A DNA stretch of 64,000 bases from JAIOSF01 sp963677755 (GTDB taxonomy: Bacteria; Campylobacterota; Campylobacteria; Campylobacterales; Arcobacteraceae), in contig OY782506.1 in the NCBI GenBank assembly GCA_963677755.1, positions 1,240,001-1,304,000 of the forward strand, in the 5' to 3' direction. The notes below the pieces were generated by a model. The model made no database searches and was not told the DNA's origin. It worked only from the letters and a program-made list of their open reading frames with translations. The position numbers were made by a program, and so were the translations under genes. Within the stretch, counting starts at the first letter, position 1, and the number at the start of each line of letters is the position of its first letter. Below, piece by piece: positions 35,826-45,260 of the stretch.

Positions 35826-37276
35826 ATAGAAAAATAAATTCACTTTCGAGTAAAATAGTTTTTTTAATTGGAGTAGCAACTCTAAGCTCAATTTTACTTA
35901 TTTTTAATCTCTTTGAAAAAATCAATAAAGAAGCTTTTTATAATGTAGAGATGGAAAAAGCAAAACTAGTGCTAAGTACTATTGAACCACTTATTGCTGT
36001 AAATATCTATTTAAATCTTAATGATAGAATTGATCAAGTAACAAAACAACTTATTACTAATCCAAATATTTTATCAGTGCAAGTACTCCAAGGAAATAAA
36101 CTCATTAATGAAAGAAAATCAAAAGAGTTTGAAAACAGTCTTGATGACTCTTTTATCGTTAAAAATGCTATTTTTCAACCGAATTCTAAAAAAAAGATAG
36201 GAACTTTAGTCCTTACATATTCTAGTAAAAACTATAAAGAACTTATAGATAAAAATAGAACTCTTTTAATCAAAGTACTCTTCTTATTTGGAATATTTTT
36301 CTTACTTTTTAGTTTGTATGTAAAAAAACTTCTTTTCCCTCTGCGAAAAATTGCAAAGTTATTAAAAGGTTATTCTCCTGATAAAAATATAAATATACCA
36401 TTTGATAATCAAAATAATGAAATAGGACTAATCTCCTTTGCACTCAATGACATGCAGCACAGTATTATACAATACTCAAAAGAGCTACAAAAAATCAATA
36501 ATGAACTTGAGTTAAAAGTTCAACAAGAAGTTGAAAAAAACAAACAAGCCCAAGAACAAGTCTTCAAGTCAGAAAAATTAGCTTCCATGGGTGAAATGAT
36601 AGGAAACATAGCCCACCAATGGAGACAACCGCTTTCAATAATATCAAGTGGAGCTACTGGTATGTTAGTCCAAAAACAATTTGGAAACTTAAGTGATGAA
36701 AACTTTGAAGAAACTTGTAATCTTATCAATGACCATGCTCAATATCTTTCACAAACTATAAATGATTTTAGAAACTTTATTAAAGGGGATTCAAAACCTG
36801 TTTTATTTAATTTAAAAAGTGATACTGATAGTTTTATCAAACTTGTTGCTGCAACAATCAAAAAATATCATATTCAAGTAGTACTTGACCTTGATGAAAA
36901 TATTGAAGTAGAAGGTTTTCCAAATGAACTTCTACAGTGTTTTATCAATATCTTTAACAACTCAAAAGATGCATTAGTGGAAAACAATCCAGAAAATGAA
37001 AGATATATTTTCATTTCAGAAAAAATTGAAAACAACTCTGTCATTATACATTTTCAAGACAATGCAGGAGGTATCCCTGAAGATGTTATTGATAAAATAT
37101 TTGAACCATATTTTACCACAAAACACCAATCACATGGAACAGGGCTAGGACTTCACATGTCTTATAGTATAATAGTTACCCATATGAAAGGTTCTCTTGA
37201 AACATATAATGAAACATATAACTTTAATGGTAAAAAGTATATTGGAGCTAAAACGATAATTACTTTGCCTCTTTAA
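35822..37276 (+). CDS. membrane sensor histidine kinase
   Basis: A 484-residue kinase. It has two transmembrane segments (about 12-30 and 149-166) around a periplasmic domain of about 115 residues, a linker and coiled coil, an H-box with AHQWRQPLS (His near 265), an N-box (NIFNNSKDAL) and G-boxes (DNAGGIPEDV; GTGLGLHMSY). The HQWRQPL type is common in Campylobacterota. The start codon overlaps the YfiR-like stop as ATGA. No response regulator follows, so its partner is elsewhere. Context suggests that it reports receptor occupancy or periplasmic state. Confidence 0.93.
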   Translation: MNRKINSLSSKIVFLIGVATLSSILLIFNLFEKINKEAFYNVEMEKAKLVLSTIEPLIAVNIYLNLNDRIDQVTKQLITNPNILSVQVLQGNKLINERKSKEFENSLDDSFIVKNAIFQPNSKKKIGTLVLTYSSKNYKELIDKNRTLLIKVLFLFGIFFLLFSLYVKKLLFPLRKIAKLLKGYSPDKNINIPFDNQNNEIGLISFALNDMQHSIIQYSKELQKINNELELKVQQEVEKNKQAQEQVFKSEKLASMGEMIGNIAHQWRQPLSIISSGATGMLVQKQFGNLSDENFEETCNLINDHAQYLSQTINDFRNFIKGDSKPVLFNLKSDTDSFIKLVAATIKKYHIQVVLDLDENIEVEGFPNELLQCFINIFNNSKDALVENNPENERYIFISEKIENNSVIIHFQDNAGGIPEDVIDKIFEPYFTTKHQSHGTGLGLHMSYSIIVTHMKGSLETYNETYNFNGKKYIGAKTIITLPL

Positions 37277-37344
37277 AATAATCATATATCTTTTATCTCA
37301 TTACCTACTTTACACAATTAAGCTTTTCATACCCACTCTTTAGT

Positions 37345-37350
37345 TATAAT
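37345..37350 (+). promoter_or_regulatory. -10 box (TATAAT) of the YgiQ gene
   Basis: TTTAGTTATAATTG lies 26 nt before the ATG at 37377. Confidence 0.6.
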
Positions 37351-37376
37351 TGAAAAAATTTAACAAAAAGAGAAAT

Positions 37377-39095
37377 ATGTTTTTACCTACAACAAAAAAA
37401 GAGATGAATCAACTTGGTTGGTCTGCCTGTGATGTAATACTTGTAAGTGGAGATGCTTATATAGATAGTCCTTTTATAGGTGTTGCGGTTGTTGGAAGAA
37501 TGCTTGAAAAACTTGGCTATAAAGTTGGTATGATTGGACAACCTGATATCAACAGCGAAGAAGATATTAAACGACTTGGAGAGCCTCGTTTGTATTGGGG
37601 TGTGAGTGGTGGAAGTATTGACTCTATGGTTGCAAACTATACTGCAACTAAAAAATTTAGAAACACCGATGATTATACTCCCGGTGGAAAAAATGATAAA
37701 CGTCCAGATCGTGCAGTTCTTGCTTATACAAATCTCATTAGAAGATACTTTAAAAACACTGTTCCAATTGTATTAGGTGGTATTGAAGCCTCTTTGCGAA
37801 GAGTGACACATTACGATTATTGGCAAAATAAACTTAAAAAACCAATTTTATTTGATAGTAAAGCGGATATAATAATCTATGGTATGGGAGAAGTTGCATT
37901 AAAAGAGTTCACTCAAGCAATTGATAAAGGTGAAGACTATAAAGATATTAGAGGTATTTGTTACATCTCAAAAGAACCTGTTGAATCTTATCATCAGCTT
38001 CCTAGTTTTGATGAATGTTTAAAAAATAAAGAAAAATATATAGACCTTTTTGACCTTTTTTATGACAATAATGACCCAATAAGTGCAAATGGACTTTGCC
38101 AAAAGGTAGACACTAGATATGCTATACAAAATCCACCTTGTGACTATCTCAATGAAAAAGAGATGGATGAAGTCTCTGCCCTACCCTTTACTCGTGAGCT
38201 ACATCCATATCATAGACCACAAGGAAAGGTAAAATGTCTAGAAACTATTAAGTTCTCTATCCAAACTCATCATGGGTGTTGGGGTGAGTGTAACTTTTGT
38301 GCTATTGCTGTCCATCAAGGCAGAACCATCCGTACGAGAAGTGAAACTTCTATTGTAAATGAAGTTAAGGAGTTCAAAGAGTATAAAGACTTCAAAGGTA
38401 TTATCTCAGATCTTGGAGGTCCAACTGCAAATATGTATGGTTATGAGTGTGACAAAAAACTCAAACTTGGAACTTGTGATCACCAAAGATGTGTAGATTC
38501 AAAACATCTTTGTGACTCTATGAAACCAAATCATGCAAGAGTGATGAAGATGAACAAGAAAGTCAAAGAGATACCAGGAGTTAAAAAAGCTTTTGTATCT
38601 TCAGGTGTTCGATATGACCTTATCACTGAAGATAAAGCTTTTGGATATGATTATCTCAAAGCACTTGTAAATGATCATATTTCAGGACAAATGAAAGTAG
38701 CACCTGAACATACAGAACAACATGTACTAGACCTTATGGGAAAACCTGGGAAACAAACCCTTGTTGACTTCAAAAAACTCTATGACAAACTTAACCGTGA
38801 AGCTGGGAAAAAACAATTTTTAACATACTATTTGATTGCAGCACATCCAGGCTGTGAAGAGAAAGATATGCATGAGCTTAAACGCTTTACTACACAAGAA
38901 CTAAAAATGAATCCAGAACAAGCACAAGTGTTTACCCCTACTCCTGGAACTTATTCTGCTGTGATGTATTATACGGAGATAGACCCTCTTACACGAAAGA
39001 AAATTTTTGTAGAAAAAGATACCCGTAGAAAAGAGAAACAAAAAGAGATAGTAGTAGCCAAAAACATCAAAACAACTAGAAACTTTTCAAGTTAA
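37377..39095 (+). CDS. YgiQ family radical SAM protein
   Basis: A 572-residue protein with the YgiQ N-terminal region (FLPTTKKEMNQLGW; PFIGVAVVGR), an RLYWGVSGGSIDSM segment, and a radical SAM cluster C-X3-C-X2-C in GCWGECNFCAI followed by HQGRTIRTRS. The family is widespread but its reaction is not known. The ATG at 37377 fits the usual start of the family; an in-frame TTG at 37350 lies within the -10 box and is not used. It stands alone with its own promoter. Confidence 0.95.
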   Translation: MFLPTTKKEMNQLGWSACDVILVSGDAYIDSPFIGVAVVGRMLEKLGYKVGMIGQPDINSEEDIKRLGEPRLYWGVSGGSIDSMVANYTATKKFRNTDDYTPGGKNDKRPDRAVLAYTNLIRRYFKNTVPIVLGGIEASLRRVTHYDYWQNKLKKPILFDSKADIIIYGMGEVALKEFTQAIDKGEDYKDIRGICYISKEPVESYHQLPSFDECLKNKEKYIDLFDLFYDNNDPISANGLCQKVDTRYAIQNPPCDYLNEKEMDEVSALPFTRELHPYHRPQGKVKCLETIKFSIQTHHGCWGECNFCAIAVHQGRTIRTRSETSIVNEVKEFKEYKDFKGIISDLGGPTANMYGYECDKKLKLGTCDHQRCVDSKHLCDSMKPNHARVMKMNKKVKEIPGVKKAFVSSGVRYDLITEDKAFGYDYLKALVNDHISGQMKVAPEHTEQHVLDLMGKPGKQTLVDFKKLYDKLNREAGKKQFLTYYLIAAHPGCEEKDMHELKRFTTQELKMNPEQAQVFTPTPGTYSAVMYYTEIDPLTRKKIFVEKDTRRKEKQKEIVVAKNIKTTRNFSS

Positions 39096-39112
39096 AAAAG
39101 GTATTATATAAT

Positions 39113-42100
39113 ATGAAATATTATAAAATATTATTAATTTTACTTTTTATCACTAATTTATTTGGGATAGACAATCATAAAGTTTCTTTGCAACTTTTAT
39201 GGAAACATCAGTTCGAGTTTGCTGGTTATTATATGGCAAAAGAAAAAGGCTTTTATAATGATATTGGACTAGATGTAACATTCAAAGAATATACCGATAA
39301 TATAAATATTTCAAAAGAGATTGTAGAGGGAAAAAGTACATTTGGTGTAGGATATCCAGATTTAATACTAAATCGCTCAAATGGAGATGATATTGTATTA
39401 TTAAATGCTATTTTACAATCCTCCCCACACATACTTGTAACTTTAAAATCATCTGATATTAAATCTATAGAAGATTTAAAAAACAAAACTATAAGTACAT
39501 TTACAAATGATGAAAACAAAGAAGTATCAATAAAAAGTATGCTTTTATCACAAAATATCACTTCAAAAGATATGATTAATACAAAATATACATATAGTGT
39601 AAATAATTTCATACAAGGTAATGTGGATGTGCTTTCTGCTTATAGTACAAATGAACTTTATTACTTAGATAAAAAAAATATACAATACAATATATGGGAT
39701 CCTAAAGATTATGAATTTGATTTTTATGATAATATATTATTTACCTCTAAAAAGTTATTAAATCAAAATCCTGATTTAGTAGAAGATTTTCAAAAAGCAT
39801 CTATAAAAGGATGGGAATATGCTTTTGATAATATTGAAGAAACAGTAAATATTATCTTCAAAAAATACAATACTCAAAATAAAACAAAAGAACATTTACT
39901 TTATGAAGCAAATACTCTTAAAAAACTTGCATTTTATAAAACAGATAAATTAGGTGATATCCAAAAAGAAAAAATACAAAGAATGATAGATATTTATAAT
40001 CTTATGGGACTAATTAAGCACAAAATTAATATTGATGAATTTGTATATAAAAATAAACCAAGACAAATTAAACTTTCATCTGAGGAAAAAGATTGGATAA
40101 ATAACAACACTATAAAAGTTGGTATTTCACCTTGGTATCCAATAACATATTATGATAAAAAACTCAATGATTTTTCTGGGGTTGGTTTTGATATTTTAAA
40201 AAAAGTTATGGAAAAACTACATCTAAAAACTCACTATATCCAAAATCCTTGGAGTGTACTTCTAGATGACTTTAAAAATGATAAAATTGATCTGTTACCA
40301 ACCACTTTTTATACTAAAGAAAGAGCGTCTTTTGGGCATTTTTCACAAGCGTATATGGATATGAAAGATCAGCTTTATGTTAAGAAGAACAAAGATATAT
40401 CAGGATTTAAAGATTTAAAAAATGGCTCCATTGCTATTGTGAAAGATTATGGAGCAATTGATAAAATCAAAGAAAAATTTCCAACAATAAAAATTATAGA
40501 AACAAAAACATTAAAAGAATCAGTGGATATGGTTTTGACAGATCAAGTAGATGCTATATTTAATACACAATTTGGAATTGATAGTTTTTTGAAAAATAAT
40601 TTCATTTATGATTTAAAACCAATATATCAAACTGACTTCAAAGCAGCATCTTTACATTTTTTTACTAATAAAAATAATATAATATTACAAAATCTATTGC
40701 AAAAAGGATTAGATTCTCTGTCTTATGAAGAGAAAAATATTATAATTTCAAAATGGATAAATCAACAAAGTAATAAACTAGAAACTAAAGATACAGCCAT
40801 AGATTTTTTAACTAAAAAAGAGAGAGAATACCTCAAAAAGAAAAAAACTATAACGATGTGTATAGATCCATCATGGATGCCTTTTGAAGCTTTAGAAGAT
40901 GGTAAATATACAGGAATGACTGCCGATTATTTTAAGATGTTTCGAGAAAATTTTGATATTCCGATTTCTCTTATCAATACACAGACATGGACACAATCTA
41001 TTGAATATGCTAAAAATAAAAAGTGTGATATTTTATCTTTAGTTATGAAAACACCAAATAGAAGTAAATATTTAAATTTCACTACACCCTATTTAAAAAT
41101 ACCTCTAGTACTTGCAACAACTCATGATGTTTCTTTTGTCTCAGAGTTAAAAATACTAAGTAATGAAAAAATAGGAATACCAAAAGATTATGCTTTTTTG
41201 GAGTTGTTACAAAACAAATATCCTAATTTAAATTTAATAGAAGTAGAAAATATACAAGATGGTCTTCAACAAGTTAAAGAGAATAAGCTATTTGGTTATG
41301 TAGGTACCTTAGCCAGTGTTGGTTATATGTTTCAAACAGAATTTACAGGTGAATTAAAAATAGCTGGAAAATTTGATGAAGTTTGGGAACTTGGTATTGG
41401 AGTTAGAAAAGATGATATAACACTTTTTAATATTTTGAATAAGTGTGTAGAGCATATATCAAAAAAAACTCATCAAACAATTTTAAATAAATGGATTGCG
41501 ATAAAATATGAACAGAAATTTAACTATAGTTATTTATGGCAAGGCTTATTAGCAATAACTATTATCGTAATTTTTATTATATATAGACAAATTCTTCTAA
41601 AAAAAACAAACACAACACTTCAAAAGTTAGTTAAAGAAAAAACAAAAGAGCTTCAAGAGCTTAATGAAAGCCTTGAAAATAAAGTGGTACAAAGAACTCA
41701 AGAGCTCAATAACTCGAAAGTAAAACTCAATGAATCATACAACGAAATAAGACATATTTTGGATTCTACTATGGAGGGTGTTTTTATCTTTGAAGATGGA
41801 TATTGCATCGATGTCAATAATGAAGCGATAAAGCTTTACAAATATCCAAACAAAGAAGCAATAATTGGAAAACATGCCTTAGAGTTTGTTGCAGATGAAT
41901 ATCTTGAAGTTGCAAAAATGAATATTAAAAACAACTATAAAAACCCCTATGAGATACATACAGTTAGATCTGATGGTTCCACTTTCCCTGCTTTTATTAG
42001 AGGAAGTAGTTTTGTGAAAAACAATAGACATTTACGAATTACAACTGTTCTGGATTTAACAGAATTAAAATCTAAAGAGTCCCTATTAATACAACAATCA

Positions 42101-42808
42101 AAAATGGCTGCACTAGGAGAGATGATAGCAAATATTTCACACCAATGGAGACAACCATTAAGTATTATTACTACGGTAGCTAGTGGGATAAAACTCAAAT
42201 TAGAATATAATGTCTTCAATAAAGAAGATGAGATAAAAAACTTAGATATTCTTATCAATTCAGCAACTTATTTATCAACTACTATTGATGATTTTAAAAA
42301 TTTTATAAATCCAAAAAAAATAAATAAAAAATTTAATATAAAAACAATTGTAAATAAAACAATTGAGATGTTTGGTAAAAACTTTTCAAGTCATGGAATT
42401 GATATTATTACAAATATTAAAGATGCAGAAACTATTGGAAATGAAAATGAACTATTACAAGTAATAATCAATATTATTAATAACTCAAAAGATGTTTTAA
42501 ACTCACAAAAATTAGATAAGAAACTTATTTTTATAGATATTGACACTCTTGATGAAAATATTATAATAAACATAAAAGATAATGGTGGAGGGATAAGTAG
42601 TGCTATTTTACCACAAATATTCGATGCTTATTTTACTACAAAGCATCAAAGTATAGGTACAGGAATTGGTCTTTATATGAGTTATCAAATAATTAAAAAT
42701 AGTTTCAATGGTAGTATAATTGCATCAAATGAGAAATTTAATTATGAAAATACTTTATATTATGGAGCAAAATTCACTATCTCTTTACCCATAAACAATA
42801 AGCTTTAA
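39113..42808 (+). CDS. hybrid sensor histidine kinase with three periplasmic solute-binding modules
   Basis: A 1231-residue protein. In order it has a signal peptide (about 1-19), an NMT1/THI5-like binding domain (about 25-310; LLWKHQFEFAGYYMAKEKGFY), two SBP_bac_3-type domains (about 330-555 and 575-795; VGISPWYPITYY and CIDPSWMPFEAL), a transmembrane helix near 806-825, a coiled coil, a PAS domain (about 876-980) and a kinase core. The core has HQWRQPLS (His near 1009), NIINNSKDVL, and GTGIGLYMSY. The three domains suggest sensing of thiamine-precursor-like and amino-acid-like ligands; the ligands are not known. No response regulator is adjacent. Confidence 0.92.
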   Translation: MKYYKILLILLFITNLFGIDNHKVSLQLLWKHQFEFAGYYMAKEKGFYNDIGLDVTFKEYTDNINISKEIVEGKSTFGVGYPDLILNRSNGDDIVLLNAILQSSPHILVTLKSSDIKSIEDLKNKTISTFTNDENKEVSIKSMLLSQNITSKDMINTKYTYSVNNFIQGNVDVLSAYSTNELYYLDKKNIQYNIWDPKDYEFDFYDNILFTSKKLLNQNPDLVEDFQKASIKGWEYAFDNIEETVNIIFKKYNTQNKTKEHLLYEANTLKKLAFYKTDKLGDIQKEKIQRMIDIYNLMGLIKHKINIDEFVYKNKPRQIKLSSEEKDWINNNTIKVGISPWYPITYYDKKLNDFSGVGFDILKKVMEKLHLKTHYIQNPWSVLLDDFKNDKIDLLPTTFYTKERASFGHFSQAYMDMKDQLYVKKNKDISGFKDLKNGSIAIVKDYGAIDKIKEKFPTIKIIETKTLKESVDMVLTDQVDAIFNTQFGIDSFLKNNFIYDLKPIYQTDFKAASLHFFTNKNNIILQNLLQKGLDSLSYEEKNIIISKWINQQSNKLETKDTAIDFLTKKEREYLKKKKTITMCIDPSWMPFEALEDGKYTGMTADYFKMFRENFDIPISLINTQTWTQSIEYAKNKKCDILSLVMKTPNRSKYLNFTTPYLKIPLVLATTHDVSFVSELKILSNEKIGIPKDYAFLELLQNKYPNLNLIEVENIQDGLQQVKENKLFGYVGTLASVGYMFQTEFTGELKIAGKFDEVWELGIGVRKDDITLFNILNKCVEHISKKTHQTILNKWIAIKYEQKFNYSYLWQGLLAITIIVIFIIYRQILLKKTNTTLQKLVKEKTKELQELNESLENKVVQRTQELNNSKVKLNESYNEIRHILDSTMEGVFIFEDGYCIDVNNEAIKLYKYPNKEAIIGKHALEFVADEYLEVAKMNIKNNYKNPYEIHTVRSDGSTFPAFIRGSSFVKNNRHLRITTVLDLTELKSKESLLIQQSKMAALGEMIANISHQWRQPLSIITTVASGIKLKLEYNVFNKEDEIKNLDILINSATYLSTTIDDFKNFINPKKINKKFNIKTIVNKTIEMFGKNFSSHGIDIITNIKDAETIGNENELLQVIINIINNSKDVLNSQKLDKKLIFIDIDTLDENIIINIKDNGGGISSAILPQIFDAYFTTKHQSIGTGIGLYMSYQIIKNSFNGSIIASNEKFNYENTLYYGAKFTISLPINNKL

Positions 42809-42826
42809 CCATATTTTTACTCCAAC

Positions 42827-42832
42827 TATAAT
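42827..42832 (+). promoter_or_regulatory. -10 box (TATAAT) of ppaC
   Basis: TCCAACTATAATAAAA lies about 33 nt before the ATG at 42865; ATAGGAT precedes the ATG. Confidence 0.5.
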
Positions 42833-42864
42833 AAAATAACAAAAATTAAAATATAGGATGATCA

Positions 42865-43782
42865 ATGTTATATACATGTGGACATAAAATACCAGATAGC
42901 GATAGTATAATTGGTGCAATTGCAATGGCTTATTTACAAGAGAAATTAGGAAAAAATACAAAAGCTGTAAGACAAGGTGATATCAATCCCGAAACTGCAT
43001 ATATTTTAGAAAAATTTAATCTTGAAACACCTGAACTTAAAACATCTTTTGCTGGTTGTGATCTTTTTATGGTTGATTATAACAACTATACTGAAGGTCC
43101 TGATGATTTAAAAGAGGCAAACCTTGTTGGAATTGCTGATCACCATAAACTTGGTGGTTTAACAACTGCTGGACCTTTAGATGTATGGATTAGAGCTGTT
43201 GGTTGTTCAAATACTGTCATTAAAGAGATGTTTGATTATTATGAAGTTGAAATTCCTAAAAATTTAGCTGGGGCTATGATGTGTGCTATTTTAAGTGATA
43301 CAGTAATATTTAAATCTCCAACTTGTACAAAAATAGATACTAGAATTTGTAAAGAGCTTGCTTCTGTAGCTGGTATTGAAAACTTTAAAGATATTGGTAT
43401 GGAGATGTTCAAAGTAAAATCACAAGTTGAAGGAGTTCCTACAAGAGATTTAGTTAAAAGAGATTTTAAAAACTTCGATATGTATGGACATAAAGTTGGT
43501 ATTGGACAACTTGAAGTTGTTGATTTATCAATCTTTGATGAGATAAAAGATGACCTTATAGCTGATATTGAAGCTTTAAGAGAAGAGGAAGATAATGACA
43601 CAGTTTTACTACTTTTAACAGATATTATAGCTATGGGTTCACAAATTCTAGTAGCTACAAAATCTCCAAATGTTGTAGAAAAAGCATGGGATATTAAAAT
43701 TGAAAATAATCAATTCTGGCTCAAAGGTTGTTTAAGTAGAAAAAAACAAATTATTCCTTTTTTAGAACCAGCATTTAAGTAA
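42865..43782 (+). CDS. ppaC: manganese-dependent inorganic pyrophosphatase
   Basis: Family II pyrophosphatase of the DHH superfamily, 305 residues, hydrolysing PPi with Mn2+ or Co2+. The metal-binding residues are visible in GHKIPDSDS (His7, Asp11, Asp13), FMVDYNNY and ADHHKLGG, and the C-terminal DHHA2 domain ends with GCLSRKKQ. Length is typical. The ATP-sulfurylase-like gene begins 6 nt later, an arrangement in which PPi from one enzyme could be removed by the other. Confidence 0.97.
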   Translation: MLYTCGHKIPDSDSIIGAIAMAYLQEKLGKNTKAVRQGDINPETAYILEKFNLETPELKTSFAGCDLFMVDYNNYTEGPDDLKEANLVGIADHHKLGGLTTAGPLDVWIRAVGCSNTVIKEMFDYYEVEIPKNLAGAMMCAILSDTVIFKSPTCTKIDTRICKELASVAGIENFKDIGMEMFKVKSQVEGVPTRDLVKRDFKNFDMYGHKVGIGQLEVVDLSIFDEIKDDLIADIEALREEEDNDTVLLLLTDIIAMGSQILVATKSPNVVEKAWDIKIENNQFWLKGCLSRKKQIIPFLEPAFK

Positions 43783-43787
43783 ATACT

Positions 43788-44975
43788 ATGAATACTTCAA
43801 ACAAACTACTTTATATCGATAAGGAAGCTGTAGCAACTCTTGCTATGGCTAGAGATGGTTTACTTACACCTGTAACAAAATTAATGAATAGTCAAGAATC
43901 TATAGAGGTAAATAAAACTGGCTTTTATAAAGACTCTATCTTCCCTTTTTCTTTTATTTTGTCTCCAGCAGGAAAAAGAAATAATGCGGTTCTTAAAGAT
44001 ACTAAAAAAGGGGAAATTCTTACATTAATTTGCGATAATCAAGAGTGTGGAACACTTACAGTTGATGAAGTATTTGAGATAAATAAAGATGAAAGAATAC
44101 AAAAAATCTATGGAACAAACAATCCTGAACATCCTGGTGTAAAAGACACTTATCGACGATTAGGAAACTTAGCTGTTTGTGGTGACTATACAATTAATTT
44201 TGATGATATTAAAAATAATATCAGAAAAACAGAAAAAACTATTGCTAACCTTGAAGCTAAAAAAATATCTTCTATTATTTTATCAGGAAAACCTTTTCAT
44301 AGAGTACACGAAAGACTTATAAGAACAACTTTAGTAAAATGTGATCTTCTTATCATCTTCTTGCAAAAACCTTATCATGATGATGGGAAGTTGAGCTATA
44401 AAGTACGATACCAAACTTTAAAATATTTTGTTGATAATTTTTTACCAAAAGATAGAGTATTGTTGTTGCCTTTGGAAAATACCTATATTTTTGGTGGATT
44501 AAATGAACTTACACTCAATGCCATAGTATCAAAAAATTATGGTGCAACAAAACTTATTATTGGTCAAAATCATGGAGGATTAGGTGCATATTGGGATCAT
44601 AATGAATTTGTATCTATTGTAGATACATTGGAAACACTTAATATAAAAATAGAGATTTTAAGTGAATTTGTATATTGTGATAAATGTACTACCTTAGTAA
44701 GTACAAATGCTTGTCCACATGGCAGTCATCATCATGTTAAATATCACAATGAATCAATCATGGAACTTTTTAGATTAGGTATTATCCCACCTGCTATTTT
44801 AATGAGAAAAGAGATTTCAGCTATAATTTTAAGTGAACTTTATCCTTCAAGAAAAGCAACTTTAAAGAAAATATATCAAAATTTATCTACATCTTCAGGG
44901 GTAATAGATGAATTTAAATCTGAAGACTTCTATGACGGGTTAATGCACCTATATCAAACTTCTTCATTAACATAA
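43788..44975 (+). CDS. divergent sulfate adenylyltransferase-like protein
   Basis: A 395-residue protein resembling ATP sulfurylase over most of its length: an N-terminal PUA-like domain, then a catalytic-type domain with SGKPFHRVHERLIR, GQNHGGLGAYWDH and a Cys-X2-Cys-X8-Cys cluster followed by histidines (zinc type, as in some ATP sulfurylases). True enzymes have QxRNPxHxxH and GRDHAG motifs. Here the HxxH is kept, but the Q-R-N element and the Arg of RDH are replaced (SGKPFHRVH, GQNH). Normal sulfurylase activity is therefore doubtful. It lies 6 nt after the pyrophosphatase gene. Confidence 0.75.
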   Translation: MNTSNKLLYIDKEAVATLAMARDGLLTPVTKLMNSQESIEVNKTGFYKDSIFPFSFILSPAGKRNNAVLKDTKKGEILTLICDNQECGTLTVDEVFEINKDERIQKIYGTNNPEHPGVKDTYRRLGNLAVCGDYTINFDDIKNNIRKTEKTIANLEAKKISSIILSGKPFHRVHERLIRTTLVKCDLLIIFLQKPYHDDGKLSYKVRYQTLKYFVDNFLPKDRVLLLPLENTYIFGGLNELTLNAIVSKNYGATKLIIGQNHGGLGAYWDHNEFVSIVDTLETLNIKIEILSEFVYCDKCTTLVSTNACPHGSHHHVKYHNESIMELFRLGIIPPAILMRKEISAIILSELYPSRKATLKKIYQNLSTSSGVIDEFKSEDFYDGLMHLYQTSSLT

Positions 44976-44984
44976 CCTTTTTTT

Positions 44985-45260
44985 ATGGAGCATTTGCCTC
45001 TATTTAAAAACAAAAAAGAGAGACTTTATCTCTCTTTTTTTCTTCTTCTGCTTTTCTCCTATAATCTTTTTTTTAACTATTTAAAATATCAAAACTTTAT
45101 AGAAGATGAAGTTTTTCAAACCCAAGGTACCATAGTAAATATTTATGAGAAAGACAGATACAATGTTTTAAAAATAACTACAAATGATTTTACATTATTT
45201 ACCTCTGTCAATAAAATACCCCCTACTCTATACTTCAAAATACAAATCTATTTCTTTTGA
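44985..45260 (+). pseudogene. comEC: comEC, N-terminal fragment (frameshifted)
   Basis: A 91-residue reading frame with one or two hydrophobic segments and a small beta-rich region resembling the N-terminal DUF4131 part of ComEC. It ends at TGA 45258-45260, inside TTTCTTTTGA. The downstream frame carries the rest of ComEC with a 4-nt overlap. Adding one base to the T run would join the two into a protein of about 412 residues, the usual size in Campylobacterota. It may be a true disruption, a sequencing error or, less likely, a recoding site. Confidence 0.7.

Noticed and set aside
45249..45260. Programmed -1 frameshift in comEC
   Set aside because: The site TTTCTTTTGA lacks a slippery heptamer and no downstream pseudoknot is evident; a simple indel explains the data better.
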